Assembly (NCBI GenBank): GCA_902781505.1
Contig: CACZJL010000014.1
Location: 1-54,741, forward strand
DNA from: an uncultured Lachnospiraceae bacterium
GTDB lineage: Bacteria; Bacillota; Clostridia; Lachnospirales; Lachnospiraceae
Length of the DNA stretch: 54,741 nt
Direction of reading: 5' to 3'
In this document: in pieces, positions 7,163-14,955 of the stretch
How the letters are laid out: every line of letters begins with the position of its first letter
Numbering within the stretch: the first letter of the stretch is position 1
Translations under genes and position numbers: made by a program
The notes under the pieces: generated by a model
Databases searched by the model: none
Seen by the model: only the letters and a program-made list of their open reading frames with translations
What the model was told of the DNA's origin: nothing

Positions 7163-8314
7163 TCAAACCATTAAGGAATGGAAAAGAGCTTCGATATCCT
7201 TTACCGTTACCTCTCTTGGGTTACCTGGACGGCATGCATCTGCATATGCAGATTCTGCGAGTGCAGGAATGTCTTCCTCTTTTACAATACCCACGAGGGT
7301 CTGAGGAATACCAACATCTTCACCAAGCTGACGAACAGCTTCCACTGCTGCCTTTCTGTACTCGTCCTGAGTCATGGAGTCAACGCCTTCAACCCCCATA
7401 GCTTTGGCGATGTCTCTGTATTTTTCTCCAGTATAATCGGCATTGTAAGCCATTACGACAGGAAGAAGGATTGCGCAGGCCTTTCCGTGTGGAGTGCCAT
7501 AATATGCAGAAAGGGTATGTGCCATGGAATGGTCAACACCAAGTCCTACATTAGAGAAGCCCATGCCAGCTACATACTGACCTAAGGCCATACCCTCGCG
7601 GCCTTCCTTCTCATTTGCCACGGCAGAACGAAGAGATCTTGCGATAATCTCGATTGCCTTAATATGGAACATATCAGAGAGCTCCCATGCTCCCTTTGTG
7701 ATATATCCTTCAATTGCATGTGTTAACGCATCCATACCGGTTGCAGCTGTCAGGCCCTTTGGCATGGAAGACATCATATCCGGATCTACAAAAGCAACAA
7801 CCGGGATGTCATGAACATCTACACATACGAACTTTCTCTTTCTCTCAACATCTGTAATTACGTAGTTAATCGTAACTTCAGCGGCTGTACCTGCAGTTGT
7901 CGGAACTGCAAGAATAGGAGCACAAGGATTCTTTGTTGGTGCAACACCTTCAAGAGAACGGACATCCTCAAACTCCGGATTCGTGATAATAATTGCAATT
8001 GCCTTAGAAGTATCCATGGAAGAACCACCACCGATTGCAACGATTGCATCAGCTCCAGCTTCCCTATACGCCTTTACACCTTCCTTGACATTTTCAATGG
8101 TTGGATTCGCCTGAATATTGGAATACAGAACATATGGAATCTGCGCTCCATCCAGTAAATCCGTAACCTTAGCCGTTACTCCGAACTTTACAAGATCCGG
8201 ATCAGAAGCTACTAAAACCTTCTTAAATCCACGGTTCTTAATCTCTCCGACAATCTCCTTCACAGCACCTTCGCCATGATAAGAAGTCTCATTTAATACA
8301 AAACGATTAGCCAT
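7163..8314 (-). CDS. fucO: Iron-dependent alcohol dehydrogenase, lactaldehyde reductase (FucO) type
   Basis: At 383 residues this matches FucO almost end to end (MANRFVLNETSYHGEGAV, TTAGTAAEVTINYVITD, GQYVAGMGFSNVGLG). FucO reduces lactaldehyde to 1,2-propanediol with NADH during anaerobic fucose or rhamnose breakdown. The NAD-binding GGGSSMD motif is at about residues 96-102. The metal ligands Asp and His in GMDALTHAIEGY and the two His in VDHSMAH and TPHG are all present. AAGGAG precedes the ATG at 8314. No other fucose or rhamnose genes are nearby, so the enzyme may serve general aldehyde reduction or a pathway encoded elsewhere. It lies downstream of galM but behind a terminator, so it probably has its own promoter. 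Confidence 0.9.
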   Translation of the reverse strand: MANRFVLNETSYHGEGAVKEIVGEIKNRGFKKVLVASDPDLVKFGVTAKVTDLLDGAQIPYVLYSNIQANPTIENVKEGVKAYREAGADAIVAIGGGSSMDTSKAIAIIITNPEFEDVRSLEGVAPTKNPCAPILAVPTTAGTAAEVTINYVITDVERKRKFVCVDVHDIPVVAFVDPDMMSSMPKGLTAATGMDALTHAIEGYITKGAWELSDMFHIKAIEIIARSLRSAVANEKEGREGMALGQYVAGMGFSNVGLGVDHSMAHTLSAYYGTPHGKACAILLPVVMAYNADYTGEKYRDIAKAMGVEGVDSMTQDEYRKAAVEAVRQLGEDVGIPQTLVGIVKEEDIPALAESAYADACRPGNPREVTVKDIEALFHSLMV

Positions 8315-8476
8315 ACATACACTCCTTCCGCACGAAAATCATGAATTTTTATTATGTTGTTCACGTGCTAATAATATGCTTATATTTTAGCACTTTTCCG
8401 CATTTCTGTCATAGAAACAGCGCATTTTTTACGTAAAATTTTGTAAACCCAAAACACGAAATTTTGATTTACTTAA

Positions 8477-8518
8477 AACAAAAAAGATACGGACAGCCTG
8501 TGTAAACCGCCCGTATCC
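8477..8518 (-). terminator. Rho-independent terminator after galM
   Basis: On the minus strand GATACGG pairs with CCGTATC and is followed directly by TTTTTTG. It lies 20 bp past the epimerase stop codon. Confidence 0.8.
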
Positions 8519-8539
8519 ATAGGAGAAATATGAAACTAA

Positions 8540-9673
8540 TCAATCTTTATTTACGCTGAATGCATAGCAGGAAACCGACTTAAACGGCTCCTCTTCTGTG
8601 AACAGTGGGTTGGCAAATGCCGGATTATTGATGGAATCCGGGAAGAATTGCGGCTCGATGCAGAATGCACCATATGGCACATACTCTGTGCCACCCTTGC
8701 CAACCTTATCCTTATAGTGATTCGCTGTGTACAGCTGCACACCGGGAAGATCTGTATAAAAGCAAAGCTCAATTCCTGTTCTTACTGAATACAGATCACA
8801 TGCAAGATTCAAAGGACCGATGACATCCTCATCATTGATAACAAAGTTGTGGTCATATCCTGACGCAATCTTCATCGGTGGATAAACATCCCCCTCTTCT
8901 TCGACCAGCGCCTTATACTCTTTGAGGCGTCCACCAAGATCAGCAGCTTTTCTAAAATCCATCGGTGTTCCGGAAACAGAGCGAAGCTCACCGGTCGGAA
9001 TCAAAGTCGCATCCGTTGGAGTAAAGTAATCTGCTGCAATCTTCGTCTTAATCTCATCGAGCGTCAGAGCATCATGTCCGTTTAAATTAAAGTACGAATG
9101 ATTTGTATAATTTACAACCGTCTTTGCATCCGGAACGGCTGTTATTTCCATCACCAGTTCATTGCCCTCTGTCAGGAAATAGGTCAATGTTGTAGTCAGA
9201 TTACCAGGGAATCCCTGCTCTCTGTCCGCGGAAAAGGTCTTTAAGGTCACCCATTCTCTTGCGTCCGAGCTCCATGGCGTCTTGTGCACACCCGGCACCG
9301 CTTCTTCGCGGCCCGTGTCCACAATCTCCCAAACCTTCATATCGGAGTTATTAGCCCCGGAATGAATGTTGTTGCCATCACTGTTTTTCTCAAGTTCATA
9401 ACGCATGCCGTCAATTACGCAATACGCCTTTGAAATTCGATTGGCACAGCGACCGACAACGCCACCGGTATGGCTTCCATCAGCAAGATAACCTTCGAGC
9501 GTATCAAAGCCCAAAGCCACATCCACAGGCTGATCATTCTTATCAGGAATCACGATGGACTGTAGTTTTGCACCATACGTAATCACAGTAACGCTCACGC
9601 CGTTTGTATTTTCCAGGACAACTGCATCCACTTGTGTTCCATCTGGCATTGTTCCAAATTTAAACTTCTTCAT
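8540..9673 (-). CDS. galM: Aldose 1-epimerase (mutarotase)
   Basis: The product is 377 residues, slightly longer than the usual 340-350. GalM interconverts alpha and beta anomers of free sugars in the cytoplasm. The catalytic base is the Glu in CIEPQFFPDS, and the acid His lies in VNYTNHSYFNLNGH. GVVGRCANRISKA and SGYDHNFV are further family landmarks. It follows two sugar permeases in the same direction but behind a hairpin terminator, so it may be partly independent. Beside a cellobiose phosphorylase it would equilibrate the glucose anomers released by phosphorolysis. AAGGAT lies just before the ATG. Confidence 0.9.
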   Translation of the reverse strand: MKKFKFGTMPDGTQVDAVVLENTNGVSVTVITYGAKLQSIVIPDKNDQPVDVALGFDTLEGYLADGSHTGGVVGRCANRISKAYCVIDGMRYELEKNSDGNNIHSGANNSDMKVWEIVDTGREEAVPGVHKTPWSSDAREWVTLKTFSADREQGFPGNLTTTLTYFLTEGNELVMEITAVPDAKTVVNYTNHSYFNLNGHDALTLDEIKTKIAADYFTPTDATLIPTGELRSVSGTPMDFRKAADLGGRLKEYKALVEEEGDVYPPMKIASGYDHNFVINDEDVIGPLNLACDLYSVRTGIELCFYTDLPGVQLYTANHYKDKVGKGGTEYVPYGAFCIEPQFFPDSINNPAFANPLFTEEEPFKSVSCYAFSVNKD

Positions 9674-9763
9674 AATCCTTAGCCTCTTTTCTTTCCCCGA
9701 ATAAATTGTAGGAAACGGCAGGTTAACTACGCCTTAGATTTTATTGTTCATTCCCCCATAATC

Positions 9764-9809
9764 TTAAAAATCTCCGTTTCGAAGATGTTTATGATCGAAA
9801 CGGAGATTA
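9764..9809 (-). terminator. Rho-independent terminator after the second permease
   Basis: AATCTCCGTTTCG and CGAAACGGAGATT form a 13-bp stem around a 12-nt loop, and the minus strand continues into TTTTTAAG. It lies just beyond the stop codon at 9841. Confidence 0.85.
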
Positions 9810-9840
9810 AGTATGGAGAGGAGAGTTTTATCCTTATGAA

Positions 9841-10734
9841 TTAACCCTTAACTGAACCAGCTGTAACACCGCCTACAATGTACTTGCTGAGTAAGATGTA
9901 AACAATCACAACCGGGAAGATTGAGAATGCAATCATCATGTATACCTGGCCCATATCAAACTTTAAGAAGTCTGCACCACGTAACTGAGCAATTAAGATT
10001 GGAAGCGTCTTCATCTCTGCCTTATTTAGAATCAGAGATGGAATGAAGTAATTATTCCAGCTTGATACGAATGTGAAGATTGCCTGTACAGCAATCGCCG
10101 GCTTCATAAGCGGAAGCACAATCTGGTTAAAGATTCTGAATTCACCTGCACCATCAATTCTCGCAGCTTCGATCAATTCCATAGGAAGTACGGAATCCAT
10201 GTACTGCTTTATGAAGAAGAAGGTTACAGGAGCAGCAATAGCTGGCACAATCAGAGGAATAAAGTTATTCATCAGACCAAGGTTACCAACTAACTGAATG
10301 AAACCAAGCGCAGAAACCTGTGTAGGAACAACCATAATCATCATGATGAATGTGAAGATTGCGCCCTTGCCCTTGAATTCATATGCGTGAATTGCATAAG
10401 CTGTCAATGCACTGAAGTATACACTGAGTGCGGCAGAGCCGCCTGCAACAATCAGAGAATTAATCAGACCTCGAACAACAGGAATTGTCTCATTGGCCAT
10501 CAGGGATTTAAAGTTCGTAATAAATGACTTTCCTGGCAGGAATGAGAAGCCCTGCTGAATCTGTGCGTGAGCTCTGGTTGAGTTAATAAGCAAAATATAG
10601 AAGAAGAACAGGCACAGGAATGAAAGGATTCCAAGCACAATGTAGCATCCTGTTCTCTGAGCTGTCAGGACTGCTCTGTCATGTGCGCCTTTTCTTCCGG
10701 CCGCTTCCCTGTCTGGATTTACGTTTTTAGCCAT
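9841..10734 (-). CDS. Sugar ABC transporter permease, MalG-type (inner membrane-spanning subunit 2)
   Basis: The product is 297 residues with six predicted membrane segments. It carries the EAA loop EAARIDGAGEFRIFNQIVLPLMKP at about residues 188-211, which docks on the transport ATPase. It is the MalG-like half of a CUT1-family sugar importer. It lies 15 bp after the MalF-like gene and has a strong AAAGGAGGG site before its ATG. Partners are the upstream MalF-like subunit and the binding lipoprotein. The ATPase is not encoded in this window, so a shared MsmK/MalK-like ATPase is inferred. Confidence 0.92.
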   Translation of the reverse strand: MAKNVNPDREAAGRKGAHDRAVLTAQRTGCYIVLGILSFLCLFFFYILLINSTRAHAQIQQGFSFLPGKSFITNFKSLMANETIPVVRGLINSLIVAGGSAALSVYFSALTAYAIHAYEFKGKGAIFTFIMMIMVVPTQVSALGFIQLVGNLGLMNNFIPLIVPAIAAPVTFFFIKQYMDSVLPMELIEAARIDGAGEFRIFNQIVLPLMKPAIAVQAIFTFVSSWNNYFIPSLILNKAEMKTLPILIAQLRGADFLKFDMGQVYMMIAFSIFPVVIVYILLSKYIVGGVTAGSVKG

Positions 10735-10749
10735 ACTGTATTCCCTCCT

Positions 10750-11763
10750 TTAAGCATGCTGAGAAGATGTAGCCTGAGCAGCTTTGCTTTCCTTCTTCTG
10801 CTCTCTCATCTGCTTCTTTTCTGCCTTTCTCTTGGCACGGGCTTTCTTTGAGAGTGATCCGGAACCATCGTAGTTGTTCATCGTATAGGTATAAACAATC
10901 ATACTTAAGATACCAGTAACTACAAAGAGAATAACGGAAAGTGCACCGGCCATACCATAGTTATGAGAATACAGGTGCTTGTTCAGATACATAATCAGGG
11001 TCATACTTGTACGGTCAGGTGAACCACCGCCGTTTGTAAGAATCTGAGGTACATCAAACATCTGCAGACCACCAATCAGAGAAGTAATCAGTACATATGC
11101 TGTAATTGGACGAAGCAGAGGCATCGTAATACCCCAGAAGATTCTCCAAGAGCTTGCACCGTCAATTCGAGCAGCTTCAAAGAGGCTTTCATCAATACCC
11201 ATGATACCGGACATTAAAATGATAGTTGTATTACCGGTCCACATCAGGAAGTTCATGAAAGCAACCAGGCCTCTCGTACCTGCAACTTCTGCAAGGAAAC
11301 GGTACTGCCCTATTCCAAGTCTAGCCAGGATGTTATTAACAGGACCGATATCAGAGAATAATGCGAAGAATAACATGGCAAATGCAGATGCCATGATCAG
11401 GTTCGGCATGTAGATTACAGTTTTAAAGAACGATGTTCCCTTTAATCTGAGTCTGGAGTTTGTAAACCAGACTGCGAGCAAAAGTGAGAAGAACATCTGT
11501 GGGACAAATCCAAGAGCCCACATAATCATTGTGTTTGTGAAGTATTTACCCAAGTCACCGTCGGTAAAGATTGTCTTGAAGTTCTCAAGTCCTACCGGGG
11601 TAGGTCCAACCTGAATCAGACCAATTTCGTAATTCTCGAAAAAGCTGTTGTAAAAGGTGGATACAAGAGGAATTAAATTAAAGATAATGAATACCGTGAA
11701 GAAAGGTATCAGGAAGATGTACCCCCATTTCGCATAGCTTACGAGTTTTTTCTGTTTTTTCAT
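10750..11763 (-). CDS. Sugar ABC transporter permease, MalF-type (subunit 1)
   Basis: The product is 337 residues. The N-terminal membrane segment is at about residues 13-35, and the EAA loop is EAARIDGASSWRIFWGITMPLLRP. The Lys/Ala/Glu-rich end (KAEKKQMREQKKESKAAQA) should lie in the cytoplasm. It forms the CUT1 translocation pore with the MalG-like subunit. GGAGGCGAGAGGG precedes the ATG. A terminator-like hairpin separates it from the binding-protein gene, so it is probably expressed at a lower level by read-through. Confidence 0.92.
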   Translation of the reverse strand: MKKQKKLVSYAKWGYIFLIPFFTVFIIFNLIPLVSTFYNSFFENYEIGLIQVGPTPVGLENFKTIFTDGDLGKYFTNTMIMWALGFVPQMFFSLLLAVWFTNSRLRLKGTSFFKTVIYMPNLIMASAFAMLFFALFSDIGPVNNILARLGIGQYRFLAEVAGTRGLVAFMNFLMWTGNTTIILMSGIMGIDESLFEAARIDGASSWRIFWGITMPLLRPITAYVLITSLIGGLQMFDVPQILTNGGGSPDRTSMTLIMYLNKHLYSHNYGMAGALSVILFVVTGILSMIVYTYTMNNYDGSGSLSKKARAKRKAEKKQMREQKKESKAAQATSSQHA

Positions 11764-11817
11764 AAACCCTCTCGCCTCCGCAAAATTTTTTATGCAAGAT
11801 TAACGTGTTTCTTGTTT

Positions 11818-11853
11818 TAAAAAAGGCACGACGACGATTCCGCCGTCGTGCCC
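11818..11853 (-). terminator. Intra-operon terminator after the sugar-binding protein gene
   Basis: On the minus strand GGCACGACGGCG pairs with CGTCGTCGTGCC around GAAT and is followed by TTTTTT. It lies between the binding-protein stop and the first permease. Such partial terminators commonly raise binding protein over permease in ABC operons, and this role is inferred here. Confidence 0.85.
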
Positions 11854-11889
11854 ATAACAGTCACCTTAGTGTCTGAATCTTACACTCAA

Positions 11890-13257
11890 TTATTTCTTGA
11901 GGTTTGGATACTTCTCAAGAGCAGCCTTATAGAAGTTCTCAAGAGCCTGATCCTTTGTTACCTTACCATCGAAGTAATCCTTGAATGCCTTCTGGAATTC
12001 TTCGTTAAGACCCTGATCATAAGAAGACATGTTCTTCATGTTGATCTTTGGAGCTACTTCTGCGAAGAGCTTGATGTGGTTCTGACCACCAAGGAAGTCA
12101 GACTTGAAGTCGCTGTTTGCGATCTCGTTCATACCGGATGTTGTATTTGTGTAATCCTGAGTATCTGTTGTAATCTGCTTCATTGTTGTCTTGTCGCATG
12201 TAAGTGTCTTCATGATGTCCTTAACAAGGTCTACATTATCTGTGCCCTTAGCTGCGCAGATCCATGTACCACCCCAGTAATATGGCTGAGGGCCCTGGCA
12301 TACTGCATAGTCACCGAAGATACCATTACCAACTTCTGCCTTACCACCATCAGCTTCCTTCTTATCAAGGGAGTTGCCAAGTAATGTGAAGTTAATGCCC
12401 CATGTAGAGTAGAAGAAGCCGAATACCTTGCCCTTTGAGCCCTGGTCAGCATTCCAACCATCACTCCAGAGGGATGTCTTATTGTTGTAGCCCTCATCTG
12501 TGAATGTCTTTGTCTGATCTACCCACTTCATAAGGTTGTCATCAATCTGAATCTTGCTTGTCTTAGCATCAACCCATGGCTTAGATACGTTGTTAGAGAA
12601 TGTTCTGTAAGAATCATCATAACCGGAAAGCATCTTGTAACCCTTAGCAGAAGCCTGCTTAGCTACGTCATTGAACTTATTCCAGTCTGCAAGAGCCTTC
12701 TGAACTTCTGTTGGATCATCTGTTCCAAGTACATCCTTGGCAATTGATCTTCTGTAAGCGAACAGACCAGGTGTTGCCTGCCATGTTACACCCTTTAACT
12801 TGCCATCAGTGCTTGTAACAATTTCCTTTGTGTAAGAGTACTGATCCTTAAGATCATCATCTGTAAGACCGATATCATTCTTAACATCGAGCGCATATTC
12901 TGTATCTGTGTACTTTAATGCGTAGTCAGCCTCGATTAAGAAAATATCAATCTTCTCATCGGCAGGAGCGGAATCCTGTTTCTTAAGAGCTGCATCAAGT
13001 GCATTCTGATAACCATTGTTATCATTTGGTGTGATAACCCAGTTCACCTTTACATCACTTGGTGTGTTCTTGTAGTACTTCTCATATCTCTGCTTAAATT
13101 CATCATTCCAGCAGTAAATGTTGAGTACCTTTCCGTCAGACTTCTTAGCAGCTGTTGTAGTGGAACTGTTATTGCCACCTCCGTTGCCACATCCTGCAAC
13201 TAGTGATGCAGCGAATATAGCTGCCATTGTTGCACTCACAAACCTTTTTTTTGTCAT
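11890..13257 (-). CDS. Extracellular sugar-binding lipoprotein of a CUT1 ABC transporter
   Basis: The product is 455 residues. It starts with a lipoprotein signal (MTKKRFVSATMAAIFAASLVAGCGNGGG), with lipidation expected on the Cys at about residue 23, then a Gly/Asn/Ser/Thr linker. The rest has the layout of family 1 solute-binding proteins: LNIYCWNDEF near the start of the mature domain, a hinge region and Trp/Tyr-rich sugar contacts such as GPQPYYWGGTWICAA. Its context (LacI, cellobiose phosphorylase, epimerase) suggests a beta-glucoside or cello-oligosaccharide, but the ligand is not proven. AGAGGAGG precedes the ATG. A perfect hairpin sits just upstream and a terminator just downstream. 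Confidence 0.9.
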   Translation of the reverse strand: MTKKRFVSATMAAIFAASLVAGCGNGGGNNSSTTTAAKKSDGKVLNIYCWNDEFKQRYEKYYKNTPSDVKVNWVITPNDNNGYQNALDAALKKQDSAPADEKIDIFLIEADYALKYTDTEYALDVKNDIGLTDDDLKDQYSYTKEIVTSTDGKLKGVTWQATPGLFAYRRSIAKDVLGTDDPTEVQKALADWNKFNDVAKQASAKGYKMLSGYDDSYRTFSNNVSKPWVDAKTSKIQIDDNLMKWVDQTKTFTDEGYNNKTSLWSDGWNADQGSKGKVFGFFYSTWGINFTLLGNSLDKKEADGGKAEVGNGIFGDYAVCQGPQPYYWGGTWICAAKGTDNVDLVKDIMKTLTCDKTTMKQITTDTQDYTNTTSGMNEIANSDFKSDFLGGQNHIKLFAEVAPKINMKNMSSYDQGLNEEFQKAFKDYFDGKVTKDQALENFYKAALEKYPNLKK

Positions 13258-13281
13258 AATAGTTACCTCCTCTTATAATTG

Positions 13282-13304
13282 TCCGGCGATCCCTATTCGC
13301 CGGA
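13282..13304 (-). other. Perfect 8-bp hairpin in the leader of the binding-protein gene
   Basis: TCCGGCGA (13282-13289) and TCGCCGGA (13297-13304) form a perfect stem with a 7-nt loop and no T-run. It is 25 bp upstream of the binding-protein start codon and could protect the 5' end of that mRNA from decay. Confidence 0.55.
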
Positions 13305-13329
13305 AGGTTTACATAGTTTTATATGTTAC

Positions 13330-14340
13330 TTATACTAATCGTCTGATTGTTCCGCCCTTAATCAGGCGGCCATCGATGACGATATGTTTAATGTAAGCTG
13401 ATTTTGGATGTTCAATTGACGTAATCAGTTCGGAAGCCGCCTTGCTTCCCATTCCTTCTGCGTCCTGAGCAATCGTCGTAAGCTTTGGACTCAGCATCAT
13501 CGCGAGATCCGTTCCGTCGTACCCTGCTACAGATACGTCTTCCGGGACGCTTAAATTCATCGCTCTCACTGCGTTAACCCCTCCGAATGCGGAATAATCA
13601 TCCGGATAAAGAATGCAGGTTGGCGGATTCGGAAGAGATAATAGTTTCTGAGTGAGCAATCCTGCTCTTTCAGAATTCAGATAACTGCTTGCCTGAACAT
13701 ATGCATCAGGAATCTTAATTCCATGTTTCTCTAATGCACTGTAGAAAGAAGCAATTCTCTCCTTCGTTACTTTCTTTACTCCTTCGCCGTGAATGTATGC
13801 GATTTTTGTGTGTCCCTGTTTAATCGCATATTCTGTCAGCTCCTGCATGCCCCTCACGTTGTTTGATTCAACAGATGAGCATCCATTAAATACATAATCA
13901 ATAGATATGGTAGGAATTGACACATCCTCAATCAGGTCCTTGACCTCTTCGGCTTCAAAATCTACGCAGGCTACCAACACGCCGTCTAAATTTCTGTATT
14001 TGCAGTATTCCCGATAGGTCATCTTCCTGTTATTGGTACGCAGCAAGGTGATATCAAACCCCTCGTCTTCAGCTGCCTGTTTAAATCCCTGTAATACATG
14101 AGAAAAATACTCATGTGTCAGACCGCTGTGTGCCTCATCCTCCAGCAATACGCCCAGGTTATATGAACGATTTGTTTTCAACGCCCTGGCGGCTGCATTT
14201 GGAAGATAACCAAGTTCATCTGCCTTCCTGCGAATTCGATCTGCCGTTTCCTTACCTATATCGGTATGGCCATTCAGTGCTTTACTGACAGTTGCAATGG
14301 AACAATCGCACGCATTGGCAATATCTTTCATTGAAACCAT
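13330..14340 (-). CDS. LacI-family transcriptional regulator of the sugar locus
   Basis: The product is 336 residues, the normal family length. The N-terminal helix-turn-helix is MKDIANACDCSIATVSKALNGH, followed by hinge helix LPNAAARALKTNRS. A periplasmic-binding-protein-like sensor domain (about 60-336) follows, with VASFYSALEKHG-like and SVAGYDGTDLAMMLSP landmarks. It should bind DNA as a dimer and respond to a sugar. The M at 14340 has AAAGGA 7 bp upstream. It is divergent from cellobiose phosphorylase and upstream of the transporter genes. The intergenic region holds several CG-centred dyads suited to LacI-type binding, so it probably controls both directions. Confidence 0.92.
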   Translation of the reverse strand: MVSMKDIANACDCSIATVSKALNGHTDIGKETADRIRRKADELGYLPNAAARALKTNRSYNLGVLLEDEAHSGLTHEYFSHVLQGFKQAAEDEGFDITLLRTNNRKMTYREYCKYRNLDGVLVACVDFEAEEVKDLIEDVSIPTISIDYVFNGCSSVESNNVRGMQELTEYAIKQGHTKIAYIHGEGVKKVTKERIASFYSALEKHGIKIPDAYVQASSYLNSERAGLLTQKLLSLPNPPTCILYPDDYSAFGGVNAVRAMNLSVPEDVSVAGYDGTDLAMMLSPKLTTIAQDAEGMGSKAASELITSIEHPKSAYIKHIVIDGRLIKGGTIRRLV

Positions 14341-14955
14341 TGTGCAATCCTTTCTTAAAGGAAACCAGTAAGAAGATTCTCATTTAATATGTGGAACCCC
14401 CTCACGGCCTTCGGTAGGTTCTTTCGATCTTTTCGAAACCGTTTTAGCTTTTCGAAAAGGTCTTAATCGTTTTCGCAACTTAAATATATCAAATGTGTTT
14501 TCGTGTGGCAACCTTTTTTTAATTTCAATTGTACTAATTTTATCAAACTTTATTTGTGCATATTGTACATTTATGTTTTGTATCAAAGTTTTAGATTGAA
14601 CTTTTTGAACAATAGCATTATACTGCATTTATAGAGTTGCGTAAACGGTTTCGTTCTAATATAAGTACAATTTGTAAATGCTTACTTTCAGAACCAGAGC
14701 GAGTTTACGTTTGCTTTCATCATGCTTACTTACTGCAATTAAGCAGTTCTTTAAGTTGTTTAGCTTTTATGAAAGCATCGTATTTTGTTAACCTGAGCGC
14801 ACATTTTTAACTTGATGCCGGCGTTAAGTTTCGAAGCTTTTCCGTGACACCATTATCCGAAAATCTGTACTACGTTTTCGTAAGTTGCTTTTTCAGTGAT
14901 TTTACGTTACGAAACATATCGAAACAGCCGAGAATACATGTAAGGGGATAAGCGT
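14341..14955. promoter_or_regulatory. 615-bp divergent regulatory gap with candidate LacI-type operators
   Basis: No convincing gene lies here. CG-centred dyads recur: CGAAACCGTTTTAG at 14434-14447, the perfect palindrome CTTTTCGAAAAG at 14448-14459 and GTAAACGGTTTC at 14641-14652. Further TTTCGAA-like motifs occur near 14826 and 14910. Two arms, TGCTTTCAT (14712-14720) and ATGAAAGCA (14769-14777), enclose a smaller hairpin ACTGC-AATTAA-GCAGT. This suggests a folded leader before the phosphorylase gene. Assignment of the dyads to the neighbouring regulator is inference. Confidence 0.5.
14637..14665 (+). promoter_or_regulatory. Candidate promoter of the cellobiose phosphorylase gene with internal operator
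   Basis: TTGCGT (14637-14642) and TATAAG (14660-14665) are 17 bp apart. The dyad GTAAACGGTTTC fills most of the spacer, as expected for repression by a LacI-type protein or CcpA. It would give a leader of about 285 nt, so a nearer promoter is possible. Confidence 0.4.

Noticed and set aside
14380..14628. An 82-codon minus-strand frame in the lacI-phosphorylase gap
   Set aside because: It is Lys/Arg-rich and A/T-driven, has no ribosome binding site and overlaps the operator-like dyads.
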